A stretch of DNA of 64,000 nucleotides, from assembly GCA_014338405.1 (NCBI GenBank), contig JTDE01001099.1:71552-135551 (forward strand). The letters run 5' to 3'. The position numbers and the translations under genes were made by a program. The notes below the pieces were generated by a model that was given only the letters and a program-made list of their open reading frames with translations, made no database searches and was not told the DNA's origin. Position 1 is the stretch's first letter; the number at the start of each line of letters is the position of its first letter. Shown here one piece after another: positions 37,985 through 48,669 of this stretch. The DNA comes from Paragonimus skrjabini miyazakii (lineage: Eukaryota; Platyhelminthes; Trematoda; Plagiorchiida; Troglotrematidae).

Positions 37985-38190
37985 TTAATATAAATTGAGA
38001 ATCATTCATAGCTGACCATAGCTGTTGCGTTTTAGAGAACTTTTTGGTCAGCTCCTTTCGGAAGAAAGCACCAAACTCGAGTTTCACCCTTGTTAGAGCT
38101 CGTTAGCAGTGCATATCCTCGCCCAGGTCAGAACTAGAACTCCGATCATCCTTTTACTAGGCAACCTTGTTGACCACTGCGCCGTTGGCC
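37985..38190 (-). mobile_element. Hammerhead-bearing SINE-like repeat, copy 2
   Basis: Reverse complement of the family seen at 15303-15510. It has the A-box-like GGCGCAGTGGTCAACAAGG (38183-38165), the GGAGTTCTAGTTC block, a hammerhead relic at 38112-38068, and the shared downstream block CCGAAAGGAGCTGACC. An unrelated-looking minus-strand frame at 37869-38087 is read through this repeat and is not a gene. Confidence 0.75.
38068..38112 (-). ncRNA. Degenerate type-I hammerhead ribozyme
   Basis: Stem I GCACTG/TGGTGC pairs throughout using two G-U wobbles. Stem III ACTC/GAGT is perfect. The cleavage triplet would be GUU. The catalytic box is CTAACGA where CTGANGA is required, so the core G5 is replaced by A. 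Stem II is reduced (GCTC/GGGT), and the GAAA box is kept. Loss of G5 should abolish or cripple cleavage. Confidence 0.62.
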
Positions 38191-38779
38191 TCACGTTAGA
38201 TAAGACCGAATTGTTGAATCTGAGCTGTCGTTCACGTCACTTCGGCTACTGACGATGGAGCTGTTATCGAGATCTAGCCTGGCTTCAGAATACGACTGCT
38301 GTTTAACTGAGAGGAACATAATTTTGTGTACCAGGAAACTATATATCGGGTGTATTTCTTATAGTTCCACTTTCCGACAGACCCCGACGACTTGACATTG
38401 CTAAACTGAAGAACTGGTCTGTTTAGGTTGTTATGTGGAGTAGTCGTGTTGCAATCTCAACCGTTATGTGGTCAAAATAATTATCTGAAGTGCACATATG
38501 AAAGTGCGTGCCCTGAAAACTATGAGACATAATCGACTCTTCTGTACTATGTGGTGGCGTAACATGGCTGCCTTCGAGAAGCTCAAATAACTTTAAATCA
38601 GCTAACAGAAACCATATTTAGATGGTTCTTACTGTTTTCATATGCAGTGCAAATCTCGGAAATAGATCATTCCTGAGTACCGCACTAATAACTTGGAAGG
38701 GTTGCATATACAGACAGCAGTGTTCAAGATGGAATATAAATGTAGCCGAAGAAACCACTTTATCAGAGTTAACACATAC

Positions 38780-38929
38780 GTTCACCACCTCGCTCATGCT
38801 GACATTACTGACATGTATATGTATATTTATGTTGTTTAATAACAGATTAGCTTTTTGGGCGTAACTTTTGAAGGACTTTCCGTTGTTGGTGATTGTCCCC
38901 TTTATCTTCGTTAAGATGTTGGTTCTTGC
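38780..38929 (-). CDS. Internal exon candidate, 50 codons, phase 0/0
   Basis: A strong acceptor (ATGTTCGTCTTACAG) and a good donor (GTGAAC|GTATGT) bracket exactly 150 bp open in one frame. The peptide starts ARTNILTKIKGTITNNGKSF and continues with basic and hydrophobic residues (KSYAQKANLLLNN) to SMSEVVN. The coincidence of two good sites with a 50-codon frame is the main support. Neighbouring exons were not found and the product is not recognised. Confidence 0.4.
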
Positions 38930-38949
38930 CTGTAAGACGAACATTCAAA

Positions 38950-40140
38950 TGATACAGGTGTTATTAAAGGCAGTTGAATAAGCATTACTGCGTCACAATA
39001 AAATTTCACAGACAAAGACACCAACATGGAAGATCTAACTTTCAAATGAAAGTGGAAAACAAACCACAAAAATCTATTGTATGCAATGAGTTACACAGTT
39101 AGAGGAAATGACATTACTTTTTTATTTTTCTTTGTAGAAGAAGGCTATGAACAAGTTTGCGTATGAAACAGCCAAAATGATACACTAGGTTTTTTTTGTT
39201 TTGACTACGCGTTGGTTATTCGCTGTGCACTTCCAAAGTAGGATTTGTTGCTAGAATGTCAAATTCATTCTGACTGTTGGATTTTGTCATTAGCTCAGTG
39301 CTTGCGATTGTCTGTGTAAACAGACGTTACTAAGGAGACATCTACAAAATACACTTTATTTCAGCCCGGATTTCTTTTAAAGCGCACATTACAAAGCCCA
39401 TGAAATTTTCGGAGAATCTATAGTAGTTGTATTCGTATAAACGTGTTGATCTGTGGATCTTGTAAGCAAGCTTTGTATAGCCTAGAGGTTTTCAGCCACT
39501 GATGTTTCGTCCAACTTCCTCAAAATCAAGTAAGCCATAGTTTGTTATGGGGCGTTTAGAGAATCCCAAATATGACGATAATATCTGAAATGAAACCTTT
39601 ATCCGCGTTTTGCTTGCTGGGCTGAATAGAGATTATGATGGTGGCGACACCGTCACAAACTTTTTACCGTTCGATCGGGCTGTCAACTACTGCAAAACTG
39701 TCACAAAGCCTACGCGTGACATGAAAACCTCTAGCTATCCGTTCATAATTACATTTGGTAGATGCGACTTTTGAAGATGAGAACATTACCATCTATATAG
39801 TTTACTTTAATCAATGCCAAACATCTCAGTCTGTCGCATTTTATTTGACCTTTCCTGCAGTAGCTGAGTCTGTATACCCTTTGGTGTGGCTGAAAACTGC
39901 ACACAAATATCAATACATATCCGAGGCCTGTTGAGTAAAAATTGACCGTGGTCGCACCGACTAACTAGTACAACATGTCCAAGAAGGAAAATCTAAACTA
40001 AAGCGATTTTTAACTATTGCTTATCAATGGTGGAACTAAGTTGCGTTGGGCATTAACCAATATAAGCTTACTAGAACCAAAATGTTTCTTTAGTGTCGGG
40101 AAAAGTGCCTTTTGTTTCCGATAAGCAGAACCACTAGAGG
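38950..40140. other. Non-coding stretch
   Basis: AT-rich. No supported feature. Confidence 0.4.
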
Positions 40141-40159
40141 TCCATTTGTAATACCGTAG

Positions 40160-40384
40160 TTGGTTACTGATGAGAACGTGTTTAACCATTCGCAATATTT
40201 TGGGTGGAATCACCGATTAAAATTATGCAGTAACATCAAGAAAGATATGAAAGAACCTTCTGATCAACAGATGAAGTCTCGGATAAGTAAATTCTTTACT
40301 GCGGTCAGTCAGTTCTTCGTGCGACTACTTCCAAAGAATCCGCAGAGGCGAGCATTGATTAAGATTTATGATGCACAATTGTAG
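40160..40384 (+). CDS. Probable terminal exon, unrecognised
   Basis: After an acceptor-like CATTTGTAATACCGTAG the frame is open for 74 codons to TAG at 40382-40384. The peptide begins LVTDENVFNHSQYFGWNHRL and is followed by a basic, helical-looking C-terminus (KDMKEPSDQQMKSRISKFF, then VRLLPKNPQRRALIKIYDAQL region). No signal, membrane span or known domain is evident. Codon composition is clearly non-random compared with flanking DNA. The acceptor has only a moderate pyrimidine tract. Confidence 0.38.
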   Translation: MVTDENVFNHSQYFGWNHRLKLCSNIKKDMKEPSDQQMKSRISKFFTAVSQFFVRLLPKNPQRRALIKIYDAQL

Positions 40385-42110
40385 CTGGAAACCAAAAAGA
40401 GGGTATGTGAACATTCCGGCGTAACCGAAGGAAAAAAATGGCATGTATATATGAATATTTCTGTGTACTGCATCGAGTCGGATATTCTTACGTGACTAGC
40501 ACAGTTCAAAACGAATGCGAAATTCTAGCTCCACTTCCTCATGCTTGAGTACGAATGTAACCCCTGTCGATTGTTGAAACAGTGCGTTGCGAAGTTCTAG
40601 TGCATTAAACTGTTTCACTTGTCAGCTGGGCTATCAGATACCAGTGAAAATTTTCAAACACGGGGAATGCCGTAAATGCACGCTAAGTGGATTTGTGTCT
40701 GTATCCCCGCACTCCTGATCGTCGACATTGCTTTCCGTTGTCCTTTTTAGTGTAAACACTAATACAGTATGACGTTACCGGTTACACCTTATGCACCCCA
40801 CTTGAAATGAGGATTGTTGAAAACTAGCCTTGTTTGTCAGTCCGGCAAAAATCAGATATTTATTGTTATGGACTAAATTTTTAAAACAGCACTATAAGGA
40901 TTGAAATATGATTAAGACTATAGTTCATAAGACACATGCTGTCAAAAATCCCCCAATAATTAAGTTCGGTTGAATATTTTCCATCGAAATAAAACCATAA
41001 TTGGATAAGGGAACTTCACTCTCTCTTGAGTTTATTTGCTAGGTATATTTTCTACCTGCTTAACTAATGTACTTTAATGTCAGTCATTGAGAAACAAGTT
41101 TGTGCGTGAACACACAGGGTTATGCGTACAAGTAGAACACCTTATCAGTTCGGTGCACCCATCCAACACAGCTAGGTAGACAACAGACTTTCGCCAGCCT
41201 CCGCAGACAAGCTATCTTACGTACGATCGATCACAGATACACGCACACACACACAAGCTGCGACTGTCTTTTTACTTAGATGTTAGGGGAACTAAACGAG
41301 GGGCTCACCAAACTTATAGCTTCTGTTCAGTCAGCTTAAACTTCTGTTAAAAATAGCTTTTCCTTTTTGGATAACAAGTTAGCCCAGTGAACGCAATAAA
41401 ATTCAAGAGAGTATTTTATTCTCACCGTACACACATCTCCACCCACTGTGGTTAGCTCATTGTTAAATAGTATTCAATATGTGTTAAAATACGGGAAAAA
41501 CCCTATGCCGAATCGGTTTGAATAGTTAGGTTCATCATAAACTTTTGTGGGTGCACCAGTCAGCTACATAAATTACGGCAAATTTGTTTCTAACATAAAG
41601 GAAGTTAGTTTGACTATAATCGGTGTGTGGTATTATTTTTGTGTAATATAAGGCAGTTTGTTCCGTTGATAAACATGAATAAGACAACGAGAAGATACAA
41701 CTCATGTGATGTTCTCCAGAGGAACATTTCGTATATTCTGATCACATGTGAACATGTAGCTAATTGTAAATATCAGGATAATTTTCCACAGGGCAAAAAC
41801 CATGGTTGTATACCCATATATATATGTAGTTGTAAAATATATGCACTTCGAAAGCTTTTGTCAAGTGCGATATCAGGGGAGTCTAGTTCGAACGCTGCCT
41901 CATAGAACATGCAGGTTGTGCACGGTAGACGATCTATCACCGGAGACAGCCACCTTGCAGGTCACCGGGTATTCTTTTTAACTTATCAAGAAGTATAGCT
42001 ACGTCATCACTTCAAGGATACAGGTAACAACGTACTAAAGTCTCCCTGGAACTCCTCTTTCTGAGTGCCAACTAATCAACAATGAAGAAAAGGCGTCCGA
42101 CAGCTGCTAT
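40385..42110. other. Non-coding stretch with small microsatellites
   Basis: Contains a (CA)n run near 41243-41254 and a TATATA run near 41817. The plus-strand frame at 41627-41905 has no support. Confidence 0.4.
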
Positions 42111-42119
42111 AAGTAAATC

Positions 42120-42587
42120 CTATAACACTGTGAAACTATGTGTAATGAAGCTAACCAGAGCTTTATTTGTCTCCTCAGCTAAGAACAAACAGCTTTGGTC
42201 CGTCACATTCCACTGCTTACGCAAATATTTGTGTAGCCGCAGTTTGAGCCACATACAAATGACAAACCAACAATTAGCTCCTCGCACCAGGTAGCATGTT
42301 CCTAAGCGGCCAGAAACACAGCTGGAAACGCCAGGCACATACAAAGAGACTGAGAGACGGCCCTCAGCCTCAATGATGGCAGATACTTAATACAAACATG
42401 CCACAGAACCAAAGTCTGTGACGCATTCTCCATAATTTGTTGAATCAACGGGGAACGTATTCTCCAGTTTATTGAGGCTTTGCCCAACAGGCACCAAAAT
42501 CTCCCCTGAGTGCTCACGAACAGTTTGCGATAAAGTTGCATCTGCTTTGATAGTTAACATCTCCATATTTCTAAGTTTCATTTTCAT
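42120..42587 (-). CDS. Candidate exon pair, unrecognised
   Basis: From ATG at 42587 a minus-strand frame reads MKMKLRNMEMLTIKADATLS, then HSGEILVPVGQSLNKLENTF and VDSTNYGECVTDF, ending at TAA 42387. The same frame reopens after this stop. Behind an acceptor (CTTTGTATGTGCCTGGCGTTTCCAG, exon from about 42320) it encodes a hydrophobic segment (GANCWFVICMWLKLRLHKYL) and a tail to 42120. The stop would be removed by a donor in the first block (AA|GTATCT), but that site is weak. Order and composition suggest a real gene; the exact joins are uncertain and a partly overlapping alternative frame exists. Confidence 0.33.
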
Positions 42588-42599
42588 GTCTGTCTTTTA

Positions 42600-44090
42600 G
42601 ATATGATTTCCACCCATAGGACTATCGTAATATTTAAAATTTGTTACCTGTTCATGTGAGGTCAGAATGTACGACATATTACTTCGAAAAACATCAAATG
42701 AGTTGCACCTTCTCACTGCTCTATTCAAATCCATTTGGTGTATCGCTACCATGATGAACTGACAGAATGTCTATGTACAAAACATGTGGAGTTTTGATAT
42801 CACGTTTGGACCATTTTTAAATCAGCCAACATATGGATATTAATGTAAATTTCGTCAGATGTTAAGTAACATTTCGTACCTGCTTGTCAACAGTGGCAGT
42901 GCAGTAAATAAAGATGAGTTCCAACGAATCATCTAAATATCTACCACAAAACTGAACGGAAAGTTGAAAAACTATTTCGAGAAATCGAAATTCCAACAAT
43001 ATGGATAATTTATTACTGACATATTTTAATGAGTATTTACGGAGTTGCTGCCGAATGAAATTCCGGAAGATAATAGAACTATACTCGTTGATTTGAGATC
43101 GGTTACTGAGAGGACATGGAAAGTTTCAGCTTCGCAATCGAACACTTGAAATCGACGAATACAATACCTGAAAACTCCTTTCACGTTAATGGCCGGGTCA
43201 AAATCCGCCGATGAACAAAACGATAGCTTGAGGGATACTGGGTTTTTTGAAACGATAGGTTAGACATGAATGTTAGATCTAGTCGGAAGTTTGTTACATA
43301 GACGTAGTTCATATTACTTCGTAAACCTTATGTGGGATCACTTACCTTCAGTCTGTTGTAAAACGTTCCTGACTACGGCATCCTACAAAGTTGACCGCGA
43401 GCTTGTTTATTCTGGATTGTTATTTGACTGGAAGTTACTGGTTAGCTAACGGATTGGTTTTCTATAAAGTACTGGATTTCAAGTGGGCCTAAATACAGTC
43501 CTCTGCTGCTCCTTGTACTAACTGTTTACCTATCAATCATCATTGGTTATTCACTGGCTACGGTGACTGCACAGCCAACATTCGATCTGCAATCGGTTTG
43601 AATAATAGATAGAAACTGAACAAAAAGTAGGCATGCCCATCATTCAGCGGTTACTGTCGCACATCTCAACCATCAGAGAAATCAAAACAAATTGTAGTGA
43701 AACGGTAGAAGTGGGACTATCCAACTTCCATTTGCAAGTGGTCCCTCCGGAATGGCACATATTCAAGTCAAAAATTGATGAGTTTTGAGTTGACAGTGTA
43801 GATCAAGTTTGGTTTGTACATGCACCGTATGAAAACTGCTTCATAATGACTTTCGACTTAGTTCAGTGATCCAACTTCTTACAGCATATCACACGGAGTG
43901 TTCAACCTTAATACACCCACTGAGCACTGGGTCAAAAGGTGCTAGTTCCTGTACGATTATGATAAGTTTCTGCTCAAGAGAGGTACCTGCTCCTGAAGTT
44001 TACTGCCCCTTGAAAAAGTTTAATCGAAGAGGACTATCCAACGTAATAATTATTTATGGGCCACGTGATCAACAAAAGTGGAAAGAATCA
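42600..44090. other. Non-coding stretch
   Basis: No recognisable exon, repeat or RNA gene. Confidence 0.4.
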
Positions 44091-44098
44091 CGGCACGG

Positions 44099-44128
44099 AT
44101 ATCATCATCATCATTATCATCATCATAA
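44099..44128 (+). repeat. (ATC)n trinucleotide run, tail of the LINE
   Basis: ATC/CAT trinucleotides with two interruptions. On the minus strand it reads (ATG/GAT)n and lies at the 3' end of the LINE, where RTE-type LINEs carry short tandem tails instead of poly-A. It probably marks the insertion end. Confidence 0.7.
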
Positions 44129-44269
44129 CAGCCATGAGCCTGACCATGAGGTAATGTGGCTCGGGCCGCCGCCCACCTCAACAGTGACGTGGAATATCTT
44201 AAAAGAAAACTAAGAAGTTTGAAAATTAATAAGAGAAGTCTAAGAGGAAGAACTAGAAATGGTATGGAT

Positions 44270-47200
44270 ACATGTACGCCGTCGACTGCCACACACCACC
44301 ATTTCGGATAGCGTCTCTAACCAGCAGTTTGAGTGATCACGAGGACCCCATCCAGGTAGGTGACACCTACACATTTTGCTCAATGGAGCAGTCATGGTTT
44401 TCATATTTTGTGACCACGTTGTTGCTTGATCACCACGCGGTGTTATCCAACTGTTGGTGGCCTCAGTATATTATGCCCAGTACGGTAAACGATCGGATGA
44501 CATACGGAGTACGTGACCCAACCATCGCAAGCTGTGGAACGTGATTTGTTGACCAATTGACCGCGCATCCCGAGCGTTCCGGAATACGCGCCGGCGAACT
44601 GCCATATTGCTCACTTGATAAGTCCACTTAATATGAGCCAATTAGCGGAAACAACGATGGTCAAATACGGCAAGCCTGTTGATATCTTCTTTGTGAACAG
44701 GCCATGTTTCCGAACTATAAGGCAAAATGGAACGCACACAGGCCCTACGTACGCTTCCTCATTATATACTCTTCCTTTCAACGACAACCGAACGTCTTTT
44801 CGACGCCACAGATGACACAGTTTGGTAAGCGCAATTTGTGCCATTGCTATCCTGGCTGATATCTCAACAACAACATTACAGACTGACAAGATAGTGCTAC
44901 CCAAGTATGTGAAACTGTCAACAGTCTCAAGCGGATTACGTGCAATGAAGAAAGTAGGAGTTCAAGTGCCCCAGTCTTGAAGCAGCACTTTGCACTGTGA
45001 AGGTGGGAAGAGCATTTTATACAAGCCAGCTCGGTCACTGATCTTGCTCAACATGGTCTGCTTGTCTTCGGCTGAGGGGTTAAGTAAGACAATGTCGTCC
45101 AGATCGGTCAATCGATCACCAGGAAGGAGCTCAACACCAAGATCACTGGACTGCTCAAGCGCACCCTCCAGAATGTCGTCCATGACAAAATTGAACAAGA
45201 AGGGACACCCCTGACGAACACCACTAGAAGTGATAAACGCCCGAGACAGTTGTCTATGAACTCCCACCCTGCTTGCAGATTAAGCATACAGTGATCTCAA
45301 TAGATCCACGTATTGCGCTGGTAATCCCTTGCGAAGAAGACAGCTCCAGAGAACTTTATGAGCAACTAAATCGAAAGCAGCCTTCAGGTCCAAAAATACC
45401 AAGACCATCGGTTGTTCATAAGAGTGCCGGTGTTCCAAGATCAGTCGAAGGTAAAAATGCAGTCTCGACCGAATTGGAATCCTGCCTGCTCTTCGCGTAT
45501 CTGACTTTCCATGGGCTTAGTGAGCTGACACAAAATGAGGCCAGTGAGTAACTTGGACGCAACAGACACCAAACTGATGCCTCTGTGGTTGTCACATAGA
45601 CTTCGGGCCCCATTTTTGAAAAAGCGAATGACTGTTGATAGGCACCAATCACGAGGTACCTCTTCAGTCTCCCAGATCGTCTGGAGGAGGTTTGTCAGTT
45701 CTGATATTAACCTCTCGCCACCATCCTATAAAAGAGAAGGAGAGATGAGGTCTGGACCGGAAACCTTGTTACGCTTCGATAAATTACGCTCCAGAGCCAA
45801 TTCTTCCGGCAGAGGGCCGTCTGAAATGCAATAACTGACAATTCTGGTCACGTCGTTCACGTGGTCTGGTTGAGGCCAGCTGAACTGCTCTTCAAAATGT
45901 TCAGCCGACCTGTCAAGTCGGTGCGATTGACTGGTGATAAGTGAACCTTCTTTTTCACATATGGTCTCACTTACACTGACTCGACGACTAGTGCAACCAC
46001 GGTTCATGGAAAATAACCTTCTGATATTCCCAGATAAAAAGGCTTTTTCCATCTCTTTTGATTGTTTAACCAAGTATTGCTCACGGTCTTTGCGCAAGCT
46101 TTTAGTCAGCTTGCGTTTAAGTTCTCGACGGTCATCATCATATTCAGAACCAGGTGGGATCGAGCAACGCTCCTTCACGAGGTTTATCGACGTGATGGAA
46201 ATCCAGTTCCGTCGCAACTGTACAGCTCCTTCAGAACATGCCTGTTCACAGCATGCTTTGATAGCTTCGGCGATTTGTTCCCAGTGTTCATTAGGACCCT
46301 TCATCTGACTCGAACTGGGCAACTTCTTCACCAACGCCATTTGGCAAGCGTTCTTTACATCCTGATCGCTAGAATGCCAGTCAAGCACCTTGCATTTACG
46401 AGCATATGTCCCCTGGGCAAATGACAAAACAAAATGGGCACACACAACCGCATGGTCTGAGTCCAGGTGGTTGCTCCAAAAGGCACGACAGTCCTTAACA
46501 GAGTGGCGCCACCTGTAACTGACTGCTATATGATCCAACTGTATCCACGGCTGAAAAGCATACGGAAGTCTCCATGTAACACAGTGCTTCTTACTGTGTT
46601 CGAATACGGTGCTCAAAAAATACTGACCGTGGGATGCGCACAGCTGCAGCAGTCTTTCGTCATTATCTGTGCGTTAGACCCGGACACCAAACATACCTCC
46701 TAGCCGCTTCTCATCCAAAGAAAGACGACCAAGCTGAGCATTAAAATCGCCCGCTAGTATGATGATGTTTGAGTGTATAATTTGCCTCAGAAGGTCAACG
46801 AGGGCGTCATAGAACGCATCCTTGGTAGCATCCGAACAGTTGTCCGTCGGAGCGTACGCCGATATAATGAATACACAACGCCTTTCTGATTTGCGTCGAC
46901 AGACATTAACTGATGTATTCAGTCTGACAGCGCACAAGCAACTGTTCACTGGGATACAATCGAGCAAGCATTGTTCTGATCTGGAACTCAGTGCGATTCC
47001 CTCTCCAGCCTGACCGCGAGATTCAGCTTCAGCATCACCAGAAACTCAGAGATAGAAGCGCTTGGATCGACAGTTATCTAGAGGTGAGCTCAAATGGATA
47101 ACCGTGCTAGAATCGTAGACTCGCGTCTCCGACACACAGCACACATCAATACCCAGACTTGAGAGAGTATTTGCCAAAGCAGCCTGCTGATCGACATGTC

Positions 47201-47330
47201 GGAGGGTGCGGACATTGAGGGCGCCAATGTTTACCAGTTGTCTTGGCCTCAGAAAACAATTATCGCCCTGAAGGCACATGGAAGGCAGAAGAAATGGTGT
47301 CAAAACAGCAGCAGAAGTCATGATCGATTA
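44270..47330 (-). pseudogene. LINE endonuclease/reverse-transcriptase ORF, disrupted
   Basis: The AP-endonuclease domain comes first (about 47330-46490), with VNIGALNVRTL, CCVSETR (catalytic Glu), ISAYAPTD, GDFNAQLG and DSDHAVV. The linker is followed by RT (about 45800-45000) with NHRGISLV, EEQAGFQFGRDC, VFLDLKAAFD (motif A) and SSGVRQGCP (motif B). The C-terminal part has EISARIAMAQIALTKLCHLW, RRKDVRLSLKGRVYN and, in another frame near 44500, LRWLGHVLRM and CHLPGWGPRD. Damage includes stops near 47044, 46669, 45723, 45271 and 44958, a frameshift near 45446, loss of two residues after GCP, and a 6-bp deletion that removes Tyr-Ala of the YADD box, leaving LDDIVLL. The element cannot make active RT. 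Plus-strand frames across this span are shadows. Confidence 0.92.
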
Positions 47331-47639
47331 GTAATGTCATTGTCGAGGGAATGAATACGTCTGATACTTCCCGGTCGTTCATGCCGCGGAAGGGGGTTGA
47401 CTCGAGGGACCCTATCCCGAATCCCTGACTCAAAAGTCTGACCTGCGAGACAACAGAATATGGGGTTTCCTTGGGGGGCCCTACCCGGAGCCAATGACTC
47501 AATAGTGTGGTTCACTTGGCAGTGAGGGGCTTGCCTAGCCTGAGGGTGCAGTGAATAAGTCATTGATGTCTCCTTCTAAGCACTACTGCGCGCAGTCGAT
47601 GCACTCTAAGCTACATAAGGCTTTTGGGAAACACTAGGT

Positions 47640-48110
47640 GTTTTTCTGCCGTATTGGATAATACGTCGGTGGTCACGGTCAATCGTTGGGCGATCGGAGT
47701 GCTGTCTGTCTGAGGGTACCTTTTTTGATTCCCTTCTTCCTGATACGGAAGACAGCAGTGCCGCAACTATGAAAATAGTTCTGCTGTATGCCCACAGGAT
47801 CGTGCCTCACTACCTAAGCACTCCTACGCGGTCAGTAGTGCGACATACAATTCTATAGGTGTAACTGCTTTTCGTCTGACTGCTCCCCTTTGGCCTGTCT
47901 GACAAGGTACATAAGCCCGACCACCTCGTCAAGGTAGCAGTATAGGCCGAACACGGATATACCGTATATGAATCGCAAACACGTAGTGGAGAGCGTACGG
48001 ATACCAAAAATCACGCAGGAAACTCTGATCTCCCGTTGAGAAATTGTTCACTCCTAAACAAGAGGCAACTAAAGCGTACGTATATGTATAGATACATACA
48101 TACATATGCA
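47640..48110. other. LINE 5' region or flank
   Basis: GC-richer than average up to about 48000, consistent with LINE 5' UTR, then a (CATA)n microsatellite around 48085-48105. No host exon seen. Confidence 0.4.
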
Positions 48111-48115
48111 CATTT

Positions 48116-48269
48116 TCAGTGACTGAGAAAGTCTTCCTCAGTTGACGCCGTGAAGGCGAAATCGGTCAGTAAAGAAGCAAGAGAGAGACAGGCGCCACAA
48201 TCGAGTTCCACTGCAGACATATGCCTGCAGTAAGCTTCAGTAGATGAATAGAAGTCAACCAACAAATCC
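48116..48269 (-). CDS. Probable last exon of a minus-strand gene
   Basis: An excellent acceptor (CTTTTTCTCCCTCTCGACAG) precedes a frame of 50 codons ending in TGA at 48118-48116. It begins DLLVDFYSSTEAYCRHMSAV, then contains CGACLSLASLLTDFAFTAS and ends STEEDFLSH. Entry phase is 2. The exon contains a near-palindrome (ACTGCAG...CTGCAGT, 48210-48231). It lies directly upstream of the LINE and downstream of exon candidates at 48.6, 50.5, 50.8 and 51.5 kb on the same strand, with which it may form one gene. The product is not recognised. Confidence 0.45.
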
Positions 48270-48402
48270 CTGTCGAGAGGGAGAAAAAGATAATAGTTCA
48301 TGGAAATGACAAACATGGTAACTTCTTCCATTCAGAAACTTCCTCTAGCCCGTGGGGTTCGTCGCGATCAGCTTATTTTGAGCTCGGTAGAAAGGATAGT
48401 CC

Positions 48403-48666
48403 TTAGTAAAATATTCTTCTACACACTGACTCATCCCTTGTTGAAACAATAATCGCTAACCGGATAACCAAAAATACACTTAAGAGAACATTTTTTAGGC
48501 GAGAATAATGTATACATGGTGTACGTAGACTCCTGATGTCGATATCTGTCAATTTTCCGTAGACTACGAACGCACTAGTCACAGTACAATTTGACACTAG
48601 TTTTATAAATCCGCTAGAAGCATCCATGTAGGAGATAACCATCAGTGCATCCTTTGGGACTAGCTT
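48403..48666 (-). CDS. Exon candidate upstream of 48.1-48.3 kb, unrecognised
   Basis: From an AG at 48667 (ATTTAG) the minus-strand frame reads KLVPKDALMVISYMDASSGF then IKLVSNCTVTSAFVVYGKLT and IDIRSL. This resembles beta-strand-rich protein and contains an N-glycosylation sequon (NCT). The pyrimidine tract before the acceptor is poor, and the 3' limit is uncertain (possible donors near 48540 and 48484; the frame stays open to 48403). No phase-2 donor matching the next exon was found, so another exon may intervene. Confidence 0.33.
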   Translation of the reverse strand, partial: KLVPKDALMVISYMDASSGFIKLVSNCTVTSAFVVYGKLTDIDIRSLRTPCIHYSRLKNVLLSVFLVIRLAIIVSTRDESVCRRIFY

Positions 48667-48669
48667 CTA

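Larger units (their letters stand above)
44099..47570 (-). mobile_element. LINE retrotransposon, near full-length, inactive
   Basis: A single-ORF LINE with endonuclease then reverse transcriptase, transcribed right to left. The 3' UTR (44130-44270) is GC-rich and ends in the trinucleotide run. The upstream GC-rich sequence to at least 47570, perhaps to about 48000, is probably its 5' part. The tandem tail and the APE-RT layout suggest the RTE clade, like schistosome SR2; clade assignment is inference and CR1-like placement is not excluded. It sits just downstream of the exon at 48116-48269, in the same direction. Confidence 0.9.

Noticed and set aside
37869..38087. 72-codon minus-strand frame
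   Set aside because: It is read through SINE copy 2 and its flank.
45273..46703. Several long plus-strand frames across 44.3-47.0 kb
   Set aside because: They are antisense to the LINE ORF, whose domains are clear on the minus strand.
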